A DNA stretch of 64,000 nucleotides from Zobellella denitrificans (GTDB lineage Bacteria; Pseudomonadota; Gammaproteobacteria; Enterobacterales; Aeromonadaceae). Positions within the stretch are counted from its first letter, which is position 1, and every line of letters starts with the position of its first letter. The notes under the pieces are model-generated. The model saw only the letters and a program-made list of their open reading frames with translations. It was not told where the DNA came from and ran no database searches. Positions 8,623 through 17,360 of this stretch are shown here, in pieces. A program made the translations under genes and the position numbers. The stretch spans positions 1 to 64,000 of the forward strand of contig NZ_NMUO01000005.1 of assembly GCF_002237365.1 (NCBI RefSeq). Reading direction: 5' to 3'.

Positions 8623-9789
8623 CTAGAAGAAGGTAATGTCCGACTGGCCCTGGCGTTCGGCGGCCTGGCCCTGGTGAATGAGGTGCTGCTCCAGCATGGC
8701 GTAGCTGCGGCTCATGCGCGCCAGCCAGGCATCCACGTCGATGGGCTCCCCCGCCTGCGCCAGGGTCCGCCCGAATTCCTCCAGGTTGTCGCACACCTGG
8801 CGCAGTATCTGGCTGGTTCTGTCCTGGAACTGCAGCGACACCAGCATCTGCTCTATCTCGCCCCGCACCCCTTCGCCTTCGCTGCGGGTGCTGTCCACCG
8901 CCCGGGTCAGGCTCTCGGCGGTACCGTCGAACTGGCTCAGCAGCTTGCGCAGGGCGGCCTCCGCCTGGTCCAGTTCCTTGTCGTCCTCGGCGCTGGCCTG
9001 TTCGCTGTCGCTGAAGGTATCGAGGATGGCCCTGTTGATGACGTTGACCTTGTCGGCCATGCTCTTGCTGGTGGCGCTGGAACGGATGGACAGGCTGCGC
9101 ACCTCGTCGGCCACCACCGCGAAGCCCCGGCCGGCCTCGCCGGCCCGGGCCGCTTCGATGGCGGCATTGAGCGCCAGCAGGTTGGTCTGGCCGGCGATGG
9201 CGTCCACCTCCGCCGCCATCTTCTGCAGCTCCTCGGTATAGCCGGTCAGCACCCGCACCTCGTCGAGCATGGCCCTGTGGCGCTGCTGGGCACCGCGCAG
9301 GGAGGCCACTATCTCCGCCAGGGCCTGCTCGCTGGCGCGGGTCACCGCCTTCATGTCTTCCTCGCCCCGGGCGATGGAAGCCCCGGACTCGCCCACCAGC
9401 TCGTTCAGCCGCGCCACCAGGACAGAAAATTGCCCGGTCAGTTCGGCGATGGCCTCTTCGGTCTGGCCACGGGCGGTCTCGATATGGCGCCCCAGTATGG
9501 GCAGCACCGCCTGGGCCAGGGCCGGGCCGTCGGCCGGCTCCGGGGAAGGCGGCGCCACCGCCTCGGCCCGGGCGTCGGCCAGCCTGGCCAGGCTGAGTCT
9601 GCAGTAGTGCCCCAGGCCAACAGAGGCCGGGCACAACAGCACGGACACCAGCAGGGCGGGGGTGGAAAAGTCGGTGAGCCACAGCAACGGCAAGCTGGCC
9701 GTCACCGCCACCAGGACGGGCGACAGGGCGACGAGAAGTGGCACCGCCGGCGCCTTCCGCTCCCCCTGCACTATGTCAGCGTTATTCAT
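8623..9789 (-). CDS. MCP-like membrane-anchored signalling protein with aromatic C-terminal tail
   Basis: First gene of the chemosensory operon. It has 388 residues. Two close hydrophobic segments (about 17-38 and 42-62) form a membrane hairpin with no periplasmic sensor. The MCP signalling domain is short, with hairpin tip [18 protein letters not shown] and [15 protein letters not shown] near the end. The C-terminus ends QSDITFF, an acidic-aromatic tail that recalls the CheY-binding tail of CheZ; this likeness is my inference. No cheZ is seen in the visible part of the operon. Start: ATG 9789 after GGAGG spaced five bases. The gap upstream should hold the operon promoter. Confidence 0.88.
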   Translation of the reverse strand: MNNADIVQGERKAPAVPLLVALSPVLVAVTASLPLLWLTDFSTPALLVSVLLCPASVGLGHYCRLSLARLADARAEAVAPPSPEPADGPALAQAVLPILGRHIETARGQTEEAIAELTGQFSVLVARLNELVGESGASIARGEEDMKAVTRASEQALAEIVASLRGAQQRHRAMLDEVRVLTGYTEELQKMAAEVDAIAGQTNLLALNAAIEAARAGEAGRGFAVVADEVRSLSIRSSATSKSMADKVNVINRAILDTFSDSEQASAEDDKELDQAEAALRKLLSQFDGTAESLTRAVDSTRSEGEGVRGEIEQMLVSLQFQDRTSQILRQVCDNLEEFGRTLAQAGEPIDVDAWLARMSRSYAMLEQHLIHQGQAAERQGQSDITFF

Positions 9790-10542
9790 CTATGCCTCCC
9801 GGACATGCTTTCTCCCGGCCGCCTAAAAAAGCGCGCAGGATCCCGCCGGCCTGAACAGCCGGTAAAAAACAAACATTGTGGCCAGTTAATTAAACCGGGC
9901 ATCCAAAATCCGAGACAATAATCCCCTGCCATGGCCATGGAATTGGCAATGGTATAGTGCCTGGTCAATATAAAAGGAATAAGTGTGGGTTTTAGGTGCT
10001 CCCTAAAAAATCATCCTTGCCATTTTTCTTATTATTAAGATCGGGGCTCGGCAAACGGTAACGCCAATCCGCAATGCGTATTAACAATTAGCATAAAAAA
10101 AAGATAAGTGTCAGCTTACACATGAAAAATTAATATTTTTTTGCATGGCACCAAGGCGGATGCAGGGTATTACGGAATGTTCCTTTCATACTCTCCCGGC
10201 TCCGCACATTTCCATCCATGTCGATAAGCCGGATGGCAAGACGGCCAAAAAACGTGACGGCCATTCCCCCGCTGACGAATGGATATAAATCAGACAGCGA
10301 TGTCACACTTACCCAATAAGAGGTATTTATCAAAACCATGGCTGTATTAGCTGAAGATGATTTAAATAACCTCCGGATTACGGAGTTTTGCGCCTGAGTC
10401 CTAAATAACCGCGCCGGATATGCTACAGCGACCGGATACCGTACGCAGACCGCCGGGCCCGCGACCATGCAGCTAGTGGTGTTCGGGGCCGTGATTTGAT
10501 GGCAATATGTTCCCTCTCCCCAGACTTGCATGGATGCCCGTT
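9790..10542. other. AT-rich intergenic region of unlike composition
   Basis: About 750 bases between divergent units. From roughly 9940 to 10420 the base composition falls well below that of the flanking genes, with A/T runs at 10080-10140. An open frame on the minus strand (10130-10531, 133 codons) has no family I recognise, and its composition does not look coding. At 10422-10454 there is a solo fragment of the MITE-like repeat described elsewhere (GCTACA, then CGACCGG, then CGTACGCAGAC). The promoters for the chemosensory operon and for the binding-protein gene at 10543 must lie here, but I cannot place their -35/-10 boxes with confidence. Confidence 0.5.
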
Positions 10543-11295
10543 ATGAGGAAATTCGCTTTACCCCTGCTGGCGTGGTGGCTGGCCACGGCGTTCCCCGCCC
10601 TGGCCGACCGCCTGGTGGTGGCCACCGAAGGCGCCTATCCCCCCTTCAACTACCATGACGAGCAGGGCCGGCTCACCGGCTTCGACGTGGACATCGCCCT
10701 GGCCCTGTGCCGGGCCATGGCGGCCGAATGCGAACTGGTCGCCGAGGAATGGGACAAGCTGCTCGACGGCCTGGAGCAGGGCCGGTTTGACCTGGTGGTG
10801 GCCAGCATGGCCCGCACCCCGGCGCGGGCCGAGCGGGCCGACTTTTCCGAGTACTACTACCGCACCCATTCGATGTTCGCCGGCCAGGCCAACCGCCATG
10901 CCGACGTATCCCCCCAAACCCTGGCCGGCCTGCGCCTTGCCACCGGGGTCGACACCATCCAGGCCGAGTTCCTGCAACAGCGCTACCGGCAGAGCCATAT
11001 CCTGCTGGCCCGCAGCCAGGAAGAAGCCCTGGCCTGGCTGGCCGAGGGCAAGGTGGACCTGGTGCTGTCCGACAGCATCAACCTGCTGAGCTTTCTGCAG
11101 AGCCCGGCAGGCTCGCCCTTCGACTACGTGGGCGAGCCCCTGGCCGACGAGATACTGCAGGCGGAAGCCCGCATCGCGGTGGCCAAGGGCCGGCGGGCGC
11201 TGCTCGAGCGGATCAACAAGGCCATCACCACCATCCGCCTGAACGGCAGCTACGATCACATCAACCGTCAATATATTCCGTTCAGCGTATATTGA
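10543..11295 (+). CDS. Periplasmic amino-acid-type solute-binding protein (SBP family 3)
   Basis: A 250-residue protein with a signal peptide (MRKFALPLLAWWLATAFPALA, cut before DRLVVA) and an SBP_bac_3 fold: VATEGAYPPFNYHDEQGRLTGFDVDIALALC, then FDLVVASMARTPARAERADFS and a C-terminal GSYDHINRQYI. It closely resembles ABC-importer receptors for basic amino acids, yet no permease or ATPase is nearby. Its stop lies 24 bases before the GTG of the diguanylate cyclase gene, which suggests that it is a sensor partner, as TorT is for TorS. Alternative in-frame ATGs at 10507 and 10534 would lengthen the signal peptide; 10543 gives the cleanest leader. Confidence 0.88.
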   Translation: MRKFALPLLAWWLATAFPALADRLVVATEGAYPPFNYHDEQGRLTGFDVDIALALCRAMAAECELVAEEWDKLLDGLEQGRFDLVVASMARTPARAERADFSEYYYRTHSMFAGQANRHADVSPQTLAGLRLATGVDTIQAEFLQQRYRQSHILLARSQEEALAWLAEGKVDLVLSDSINLLSFLQSPAGSPFDYVGEPLADEILQAEARIAVAKGRRALLERINKAITTIRLNGSYDHINRQYIPFSVY

Positions 11296-11318
11296 GGCGC
11301 ACAGGAGGCAGCCGAGCG

Positions 11319-12884
11319 GTGACACCGAGATCCCGGGAATTCCACCCCAGCCTGTCCACCACCCTTTCCCTGGTGGTCTGCGCCCTGCTATTGTTCATGG
11401 CCGGGATCACCTGGCTGGTGGTCCCCCTGCTGGCCGGCATCGGCCAGAGTTCGGGCCAGACCCGCGAACAGCATATGCCGGAGATCCTCAACCACCAGCG
11501 CCATGCCCTGAAAATCGAGAAGATCAGCAGCTACCTCAATACCGTTTACTGGGCCCAGAACGCCGACATGGAGCGACGGGCCCGGTTGCAGGCCCAGGTG
11601 CTGATCCAGAGTTTCATGCTGGAAGACCGCTCCCCCCTGGCCACCGCCACCGCCGACTCCCTGGAAACCATCAAGCGGCTGATCGAGATAAGGAGCCAGC
11701 AGCGGGAACAAATGGACAGGGTGGGTCGGCTGCTGGCCGAGCTTGCCTCTGCGGATTCCCCCGTCCGGTCATTGGGACAGGGCGGAGCCGCCCCCCTGCT
11801 GCCCCTGCCTCCCCTGACCGACATCCGCTGGCCACGCCTGGCCCCAATGCTGGAAGCGCTGCGCCAGGCGCTGCCGGAAACCGGCGACAGCGAGCCGCAC
11901 CGGCAGTGGCTCGACGCGCTCGCCCGCCACCTGCGGGAAGTGTCGGCCCTCAACACCCGGGCGGACGAACTGATGAACGCGGGCCAGCAGCAGTTGCAGC
12001 AGATAGCCAATTACCTGACCACGGACGCCGCCCTGCGGGTCCAGCAACTGGCCGAGAACATCGCCCGGGATGCCGGGGCCGCAACCCGCTACACCTACCT
12101 GCTGATCGGGGTCATCACCCTGCTCACCCTGCTGCTGTTCGCCGCCCTGCATTATTTCGTGCTCCGGCCCTTGCAGGCCTCGGTGCAGGCCCTGCGCGCC
12201 ATAGAGCAGGACAAGAACGACCATGTCCAGCTGCCTCCGGTCCTGTTCAGCGAGCTGGATACCATCTGCCGGGCGGTGGAAGACTATTCGGCCATGACCC
12301 GGAAGCTGTGGCAGGCCAACGACGAACTGCACCAACTGTCCCAGAAGGACGGCCTGACCGGCCTGGCCAACCGCCGCCATTTCGATCTGGCGCTGCGGGA
12401 GGCGCTGAACCGGGTCCGCCGGCACCACGGCACCCTGGCCCTGCTGATGCTGGACATCGACCATTTCAAGCAGCTCAACGACGGCTTCGGCCACCTGAAC
12501 GGCGACGAATGCCTGAAGGCCCTGGCCCGTATCCTGAAAGGCTACGGCCAGCGCAGCGGTGAACTGGCCGCCCGCTACGGCGGCGAGGAATTCGCGCTGA
12601 TCCTCACCGATCTCAACCGGCAGCAACTGATCCGGCTGTGCGAGCAGATCCGGCAGGAGGTGGCCAGGCTGCTCCTGCCCCAGGCCGAGCCGGGTCCGCC
12701 CATGCGCTTTACCGTCAGCATCGGCGCCGCCCTGCTGCCCGCCGCCGAACTCGGGCAGGAAACCGAGTTGCTGATGCTGGCCGACAAGGCCCTGTACCAG
12801 GCCAAACAGGGCGGCCGCAACCGGGTGGTGATCGGCGAGCGGGAACTCCCCCGCCTCGAAGAGCCGAGATCCGCCCTGGGCTGA
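11319..12884 (+). CDS. Membrane diguanylate cyclase with periplasmic helical sensor domain
   Basis: Makes cyclic di-GMP from two GTP. It has about 521 residues. Membrane segment 1 spans about 13-35 (LSLVVCALLLFMAGITWLVV). A periplasmic region of about 220 residues is all-helical and contains an Asn/Thr-linked SSYLNTVYWAQ start, like TorS-type sensors. Membrane segment 2 (YLLIGVITLLTLLLFAALHY) is followed by a HAMP-like linker and a GGDEF domain with DGLTGLANRRHFD, LLMLDIDHFKQLND and an intact YGGEEFALIL active site. The inhibitory RxxD site position reads RSGE, so product inhibition there is doubtful. GTG at 11319 is chosen because AGGAGG (11303-11308) lies ten bases upstream; an in-frame TTG at 11292 has no such site. 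Confidence 0.9.
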   Translation: MTPRSREFHPSLSTTLSLVVCALLLFMAGITWLVVPLLAGIGQSSGQTREQHMPEILNHQRHALKIEKISSYLNTVYWAQNADMERRARLQAQVLIQSFMLEDRSPLATATADSLETIKRLIEIRSQQREQMDRVGRLLAELASADSPVRSLGQGGAAPLLPLPPLTDIRWPRLAPMLEALRQALPETGDSEPHRQWLDALARHLREVSALNTRADELMNAGQQQLQQIANYLTTDAALRVQQLAENIARDAGAATRYTYLLIGVITLLTLLLFAALHYFVLRPLQASVQALRAIEQDKNDHVQLPPVLFSELDTICRAVEDYSAMTRKLWQANDELHQLSQKDGLTGLANRRHFDLALREALNRVRRHHGTLALLMLDIDHFKQLNDGFGHLNGDECLKALARILKGYGQRSGELAARYGGEEFALILTDLNRQQLIRLCEQIRQEVARLLLPQAEPGPPMRFTVSIGAALLPAAELGQETELLMLADKALYQAKQGGRNRVVIGERELPRLEEPRSALG

Positions 12885-12917
12885 GGATGAGGCGCCAACG
12901 GCGGAAAGATCGGCAAC

Positions 12918-12945
12918 AAAAAAGGGCCCTTGCAGGGCCCTTTTC
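12918..12945. terminator. Bidirectional rho-independent terminator
   Basis: AAAAGGGCCC and GGGCCCTTTT form a perfect 10-bp stem with a TTGCA loop between the convergent diguanylate cyclase and DUF2750 genes. A-rich and T-rich flanks on either side serve both strands. Confidence 0.88.
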
Positions 12946-12965
12946 ACGGCGGAGAATAAAGGCCC

Positions 12966-13307
12966 TCAGGCCAGGGCCTTGACCAGCTCCAGCACGTCGA
13001 CCTCGATGCCGTCCAGCTCCTCGTCCCAGTTGGGGCCGATGCGCACGCCGTCTTCGGACAGATCTTCCACCCAGATCTCCAGGAATTCGGCCAGGCTGAT
13101 TTCGAAGGGCTCGTAGTCGGCCCACTCCTCCAGGCACTGGGCCCTGGCCTCGTCCTCGGTGGACCAGACCGGCATCACCTCGGTGTCTTCGAACTCGGTG
13201 GAATCGCATACCACCCACTCGTCCCCGAAGCGCAGCCCCCACATCACCCGGTTGGCTTTCACTTCATCGATAAAACGCTGGTAGTTTTGCTGGTGGCTGT
13301 CGCTCAT
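12966..13307 (-). CDS. DUF2750 family protein
   Basis: A 113-residue acidic protein. The pattern RFIDEVKANRVMWGLRFGDEW, then VMPVWSTEDEARAQC and EPFEISLAEFLEIWVEDL matches DUF2750 proteins, which have no assigned function. It is rich in Glu/Asp with several Trp and has no signal peptide, so it is probably cytoplasmic. The start ATG 13307 follows AAGGTG. A longer frame to 13439 lacks a ribosome site. It is monocistronic, convergent with the cyclase gene and divergent from pncA. Confidence 0.82.
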   Translation of the reverse strand: MSDSHQQNYQRFIDEVKANRVMWGLRFGDEWVVCDSTEFEDTEVMPVWSTEDEARAQCLEEWADYEPFEISLAEFLEIWVEDLSEDGVRIGPNWDEELDGIEVDVLELVKALA

Positions 13308-13451
13308 CTTGTTCACCTTTGGCTGATAATGGGGAGAGAGCCCCCGAATGGGGCGATACTGAACCAAATCATCCCTAGACTCAATCAAAACAATATTAAC
13401 AGACTGCTGCGCCGGCCCCTCGGGCCCATACTTAACCATAGGAGGTGGAGC

Positions 13452-14102
13452 ATGAAATTACCCGCCAAACACCGTGTCGCCAGCCTGGACGTCGACGCCC
13501 AGTATACCTTTACCCCGGCCTGCCCGGACGAGCTGCCGGTGCCCGAGGGCGACCAGATCGCCGACGAACTCAACCGCCAGGCCGCCTTCGCCGGCTACCG
13601 GCTCGGCTCCAAGGACGCCCATTCGCCCCAAGCCCACTGGCTCGCCACCGAGCAGGAACCCCCTTTTACCCCCATCGCCGGCGCCAGGAACATGGACATC
13701 CGCTGGCCCCGCCACGCGGTGCCCGGCACCAAGGGCTTCGAGCTGCTGGCCGGCCTGCCCCACCCCGCCGACTACGACTTTTTCGTGTGGAAGGGGGTGG
13801 AGCCGGACATGCATCCCTACGGCGCCTGCTACCATGACCTGGCCGAGCGCCAGAGCACCGGCCTGGTCGAGTTTCTGCGCTGCAACGGGGTGAGCACCGT
13901 GCTGGTGGGGGGCCTGGCCACCGACTACTGCGTGCACAAAACGGTGCTGCAACTGCTGGCCGCCGGCTTCACCGTGGTGGTCAACCGCTCCGCCATCCGT
14001 GGCGTGGCCGACGAAAGCAGCCGCCACGCCATCGCCGAAATGATCCAGCTGGGTGCCCATTTCGTGCACGATGCCGGCCAGTTGGAGCAGGCCGATGACT
14101 GA
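13452..14102 (+). CDS. pncA: Nicotinamidase (isochorismatase family)
   Basis: Hydrolyses nicotinamide to nicotinate and ammonia in NAD salvage. It has 216 residues. The isochorismatase-fold triad is visible: Asp in [10 protein letters not shown], Lys in [10 protein letters not shown] and the nucleophilic Cys in [11 protein letters not shown]. Metal-site residues are suggested by [12 protein letters not shown]. The start ATG 13452 follows a strong GGAGGTGGAG. It overlaps pncB by eight bases, and the two enzymes act in consecutive steps, so co-translation is likely. Confidence 0.93.
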   Translation: MKLPAKHRVASLDVDAQYTFTPACPDELPVPEGDQIADELNRQAAFAGYRLGSKDAHSPQAHWLATEQEPPFTPIAGARNMDIRWPRHAVPGTKGFELLAGLPHPADYDFFVWKGVEPDMHPYGACYHDLAERQSTGLVEFLRCNGVSTVLVGGLATDYCVHKTVLQLLAAGFTVVVNRSAIRGVADESSRHAIAEMIQLGAHFVHDAGQLEQADD

Positions 14103-15288
14103 GCCCGTGATCCGCTCCCTGCTCGATACCGACCTGTACAAATACACCATGATGCAGGCGGTGCTGCACCAGCACCCGGCGGCGCCGGTGGAATACCGCT
14201 TCCGCTGCCGCACCCCGGGCATCGACTTCAGCGGCTGCCTCGACGAGATAGAGGCCGAGATCGATCACCTGTGCCGGCTCCGGCTCGACGAGGACGAGCT
14301 CGACTACCTGGCCGGGCTCGACTACATCAAGCCCGACTTTATCCACTTCCTCCGCCTGTTCCGGCTGGATCGGCGCTTTATCGAGCTGGGCTGCGAGCAG
14401 GGCCGGCTCGAACTGCACATCAAGGGCCCCTGGCTGCACACCATACTGTTCGAGGTGCCGCTCTTGGCCATCATCTGCGAAGTCTATTGCCGCCGGCACT
14501 ACCCAAGCCCCGACTGGCACCAGGCCCGGGAGCGGCTGCGGCACAAGATAGCCCTGGCGGCCGCGGCACCCGCCAGCTTCCGCTTCTCTGACTTCGGCAC
14601 CCGGCGCCGCTTCTCCCGCCGCTGGCAGGAGGAAGTGGTGGGCCGGCTCGGCCAACAGCTGCCGGTGCAGTTCGCCGGCACCAGCAACCTGGATCTGGCC
14701 CGCCGCCTGGGGCTAAGGCCGGTGGGCACCATGGCCCACGAGTTCCTGCAGGCCTTCCAGGCCCTGGGACCGCGGCTTATCGACAGCCAGAAGGCGGCGC
14801 TGGAAGCCTGGGTGCACGAATACCGCGGCCGCCTGGGCTACGCCCTCACCGACGTGGTGGGCATGGACGCCTTTTTGCGCGACTTTGATCTCTACTTCGC
14901 CAAGCTGTTCGACGGCCTGCGCCAGGACTCGGGCGACCCCATGCTCTGGACCGAGAAGGCCCTGGCCCACTACCGCCGCATGAAGATAGATCCGCGCGGC
15001 AAGACCCTGGTGTACAGCGACAGCCTGACCATGGCCCGGGCGCTGGAAATCCACCACCGCTTCCAGAACGACTGCGCCATGGCCTTCGGCATCGGCACCC
15101 ACCTGACCAACGACGTGACGGATCCGGTGCCGCTCAACATCGTGATCAAGATGACCGCCTGCAACGGCCAGCCGGTGGCCAAGCTGTCCGACAGCCCGGG
15201 CAAGGCCATGTGCGAGGACGCCGGCTACCTGGCCTACCTGGCCCAGGTGTTCCAGGTCCGGCTGGCCGGGGCGGATGTGGCCGGATGA
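14095..15288 (+). CDS. pncB: Nicotinate phosphoribosyltransferase
   Basis: Converts nicotinate and PRPP to nicotinate mononucleotide, the step after PncA. It has 397 residues, typical of the gammaproteobacterial enzyme. Visible signatures are [16 protein letters not shown] at the N-terminus, [11 protein letters not shown], the [14 protein letters not shown] segment and [11 protein letters not shown], the phosphoribosyl-binding region. The start ATG 14095 is inside the end of pncA. The stop abuts a TyrR-like box that precedes phhA. Confidence 0.96.
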   Translation: MTEPVIRSLLDTDLYKYTMMQAVLHQHPAAPVEYRFRCRTPGIDFSGCLDEIEAEIDHLCRLRLDEDELDYLAGLDYIKPDFIHFLRLFRLDRRFIELGCEQGRLELHIKGPWLHTILFEVPLLAIICEVYCRRHYPSPDWHQARERLRHKIALAAAAPASFRFSDFGTRRRFSRRWQEEVVGRLGQQLPVQFAGTSNLDLARRLGLRPVGTMAHEFLQAFQALGPRLIDSQKAALEAWVHEYRGRLGYALTDVVGMDAFLRDFDLYFAKLFDGLRQDSGDPMLWTEKALAHYRRMKIDPRGKTLVYSDSLTMARALEIHHRFQNDCAMAFGIGTHLTNDVTDPVPLNIVIKMTACNGQPVAKLSDSPGKAMCEDAGYLAYLAQVFQVRLAGADVAG

Positions 15289-15306
15289 TGTAAACTTATT
15301 GTTACA
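15289..15306 (+). promoter_or_regulatory. TyrR/PhhR-like box upstream of phhA
   Basis: TGTAAA, six bases (CTTATT), then GTTACA: one mismatch from the TyrR-family consensus TGTAAA-N6-TTTACA. It lies about 90 bases before the phhA start, just after the pncB stop. In Pseudomonas PhhR, a TyrR homologue, activates phhAB with a box of this kind. No tyrR-like gene lies in this window. Confidence 0.6.
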
Positions 15307-15396
15307 GGAGTGCTGAACCCAAGGCCGGACCGCCGCTTCTAAATAATGAGCGGGCTCTCTAGATTAGAAGCCGACACCGCTCGAGGAGGGAGCAAG

Positions 15397-16194
15397 ATGA
15401 AAGCGACCCAATATGTGGCCCGGGAGCCGGGGCCGGACGGCATTATCCACTACAGTACCGAAGAAAACGCCATCTGGCAGACCCTGATCGAACGCCAGCT
15501 GGCCTGCGTGGCCGGCCGCGCCTGCGACGAATACATGGACGGCCTGGCCCGGCTGGATCTGCCCCGGGATCGCATCCCCCAGCTCGACGACATCAACCGG
15601 GTGCTGGAGCCCGCCACCGGCTGGCAGGTGAGCCGGGTGCCGGCGCTGATCTCCTTCGATCGCTTCTTCGAACTGCTGGCCAGCAAACGCTTTCCGGTGG
15701 CCACCTTTATCCGCAGCCGGCAGGAGCTGGACTACCTGCAGGAGCCGGACATCTTCCACGAGATCTTCGGCCACTGCGCCCTGCTGACCAATCCGGCCTT
15801 CGCCCGCTTTACCCATGCCTACGGCCAGCTGGGGCGAGATGCCAGTCCCCAGGACAGGGGCTTCCTGGCCCGGCTGTACTGGTTTACCGTGGAGTTCGGC
15901 CTGCTCAACACCCCGGCCGGACGGCGCATCTACGGCGGCGGCATCCTCTCCTCCCCCGGCGAGACCCGCTATGCCTTCGAGTCCCCGGTGCCGGAGTTCC
16001 GCCCCTTCGATATCCTGGATGTGCTGCGCACCCCCTATCGCATCGACATCATGCAGCCCATCTACTACGTGATCGACTCCATCGACGAGCTGTTCCATAT
16101 CGCCGAGATGGACATCATGGCCAGGGTGAACGAGGCCAAGGCCCTGGGGCTGTTCGCCCCCACCTTTCCGCCCAAACAACAACAAGCCAGTTAA
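15397..16194 (+). CDS. phhA: Phenylalanine 4-monooxygenase
   Basis: Iron- and tetrahydropterin-dependent hydroxylation of L-phenylalanine to L-tyrosine. It has 265 residues, the size of the bacterial monomeric enzyme. The iron facial triad is visible: two His in DIFHEIFGHCALL and the Glu in YWFTVEFGLL. The start ATG 15397 follows CGAGGAGGGAG; a longer frame to 15346 lacks such a site. phhB follows after nine bases. The tyrosine made here can enter the hpd pathway encoded at 35 kb. Confidence 0.97.
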   Translation: MKATQYVAREPGPDGIIHYSTEENAIWQTLIERQLACVAGRACDEYMDGLARLDLPRDRIPQLDDINRVLEPATGWQVSRVPALISFDRFFELLASKRFPVATFIRSRQELDYLQEPDIFHEIFGHCALLTNPAFARFTHAYGQLGRDASPQDRGFLARLYWFTVEFGLLNTPAGRRIYGGGILSSPGETRYAFESPVPEFRPFDILDVLRTPYRIDIMQPIYYVIDSIDELFHIAEMDIMARVNEAKALGLFAPTFPPKQQQAS

Positions 16195-16203
16195 GGAGTG
16201 AAC

Positions 16204-16545
16204 ATGACCGCACTTGCCCAACAACACTGCGAAGCCTGCCGCGCCGATGCCCCCAGGGTCAGCGACGAAGAGCTGGCGGCCCTGATGAAGGACATTCCCG
16301 ACTGGACGCCGGTGGCGCGGGAAGGGGTGCTGCAGCTGGAGCGGGAATACAAATTCAAGAACTTCAAGCTGGCCTGGGCCTTTGCCGACAAGGTGGCGGA
16401 GCTGGCCGAAAGCGAATTCCACCACCCCACCATCACCCTGGAATGGGGCAAGGTCACCGTCACCTGGTGGACCCACGCCATCCACGGCCTGCACCGCAAC
16501 GACTTTATCATGGCTGCCAGGACCGATACCCTGCTGGAAGGCTGA
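16204..16545 (+). CDS. phhB: 4a-hydroxytetrahydrobiopterin dehydratase
   Basis: Dehydrates the 4a-hydroxypterin released by PhhA so the cofactor can be recycled. It has 113 residues. The family signature is clear: [20 protein letters not shown], then [20 protein letters not shown] and [11 protein letters not shown], with the active-site His pair and the final His/Asp. The start ATG 16204 follows AAGGAG with a short spacer; an in-frame GTG six bases earlier lies within that ribosome site. A tandem heptamer repeat begins one base after the stop codon. Confidence 0.96.
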   Translation: MTALAQQHCEACRADAPRVSDEELAALMKDIPDWTPVAREGVLQLEREYKFKNFKLAWAFADKVAELAESEFHHPTITLEWGKVTVTWWTHAIHGLHRNDFIMAARTDTLLEG

Positions 16546-16699
16546 AAGCCGGGAGCTGGAAGCTGGAAGCCGGGAGCTGGAAGCTGGAAGCTGGAAGCTG
16601 GAAGCTGGAAGCTGGAAGCTGGAAGCTGGAAGCTGGAAGCTGGAAGCTGGAAGCTGGAAGCTGGAAGCTGGAAGCTGGAAGCTGGAAGCTGGAAGCTGG
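16546..16699. repeat. Tandem heptamer array, 22 units of AAGCTGG
   Basis: Twenty-two consecutive 7-base units. Units 1, 2, 4 and 5 are variants (AAGCCGG, GAGCTGG, AAGCCGG, GAGCTGG); the other eighteen are exact AAGCTGG, the last seventeen in an unbroken run. The period is not a multiple of three, so every frame on the plus strand reads a seven-residue peptide repeat; those frames are not genes. The array starts one base after the phhB stop and ends 17 bases before a perfect inverted repeat. Two units of the same heptamer begin on the stop codon of the response-regulator gene at 31894-31907. Confidence 0.97.
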
Positions 16700-16715
16700 A
16701 AGAGAATAAAGGAGT

Positions 16716-16754
16716 AGGAGTCGGGGTCAATTTTTAAAATTGACCCCGACTCCT
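16716..16754. terminator. Perfect 19-bp inverted repeat, probable bidirectional terminator
   Basis: AGGAGTCGGGGTCAATTTT (16716-16734) and its exact complement (16736-16754) are separated by one base. It lies between the convergent phhB and META-lipoprotein genes and ends in a T-run on each strand, so it can terminate both. The AGTCGGGGTC core is also common near REP-associated transposases, so a mobile-repeat origin is possible. Confidence 0.75.
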
Positions 16755-16762
16755 TTTGATAT

Positions 16763-17194
16763 TTACCGGGCGGTCAGGGTGCGGCCGTCCTTGGCATGGA
16801 TCACCAGCTCGCCAGCCGGATTGAACTCGATGCGCTGGCCGTTGCCGAGAATATCCAGCATGGCCTGCTCCCGCTCCATCTGTGCCGGTGTGCACATCAT
16901 CATGGTGCTGGCCATGCCGGTGGTCTCGAGCTTGTCGCCCAGGAGCAGGTAGCCGCCATGGAAACCGTTGCAGAAGGCACGGCCATAAAGCCGGCCGTCG
17001 TCGCCGAAGTTGAGGGTGCCGACGGCCTGGCCGATGCTGCCGGGCAGCTCGCCGCTTACGTCCATGCCGTTCAGATCCCGCACCTGCCACTCGGTGCCGG
17101 TCAGGGACTGTTGCTGGTTGCCCAGTTCGGCGCAACCGCTCAGGGCAACCAGGGACAGGGATGACACCAGGGCAAGGGAAGTCAGTCGATTCAT
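16763..17194 (-). CDS. META-domain (HslJ-like) lipoprotein
   Basis: A 143-residue predicted lipoprotein. The leader MNRLTSLALVSSLSLVALSG is followed by the lipobox Cys (LSGC). A META domain follows: LTGTEWQVRDLNGMD, then GRLYGRAFCNGFHGGY and TMMMCTPAQMEREQAML, as in HslJ, an E. coli heat-inducible protein linked to novobiocin resistance. Residues after the lipid Cys are AELG, which predicts outer-membrane sorting. It is monocistronic. Function beyond the family is not known. Confidence 0.88.
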   Translation of the reverse strand: MNRLTSLALVSSLSLVALSGCAELGNQQQSLTGTEWQVRDLNGMDVSGELPGSIGQAVGTLNFGDDGRLYGRAFCNGFHGGYLLLGDKLETTGMASTMMMCTPAQMEREQAMLDILGNGQRIEFNPAGELVIHAKDGRTLTAR

Positions 17195-17360
17195 AAAAGC
17201 CTCACAGGATAAGGAAAAGCCGTCCCGGCTCAGGGCAGGCGCATCCCGGCTGCGACCATGAATTGAGTAATAACTCTAACACTATACCCGCTTTGGGAGG
17301 AAAGGCCCACCCCTGACCCAAACCCGACGCCGACGCGGGGAGGCCCATTGAAATGGGCCC

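Noticed and set aside
10130-10531. 133-codon minus-strand open frame in the AT-rich gap
   Set aside because: No family recognised, no ribosome site, and it ends in an AT-rich stretch; kept only as part of the described gap.
13308-13439. N-terminal extension of the DUF2750 protein
   Set aside because: No ribosome site for the longer start, while the ATG at 13307 has AAGGTG and gives the family length.
16546-16699. Possible CRISPR array
   Set aside because: Units are 7 bases and contiguous with no spacers.
16382-16717. Open frames reading KLEAGSW peptide repeats
   Set aside because: Produced by the frame-shifting heptamer array; all plus frames look alike.
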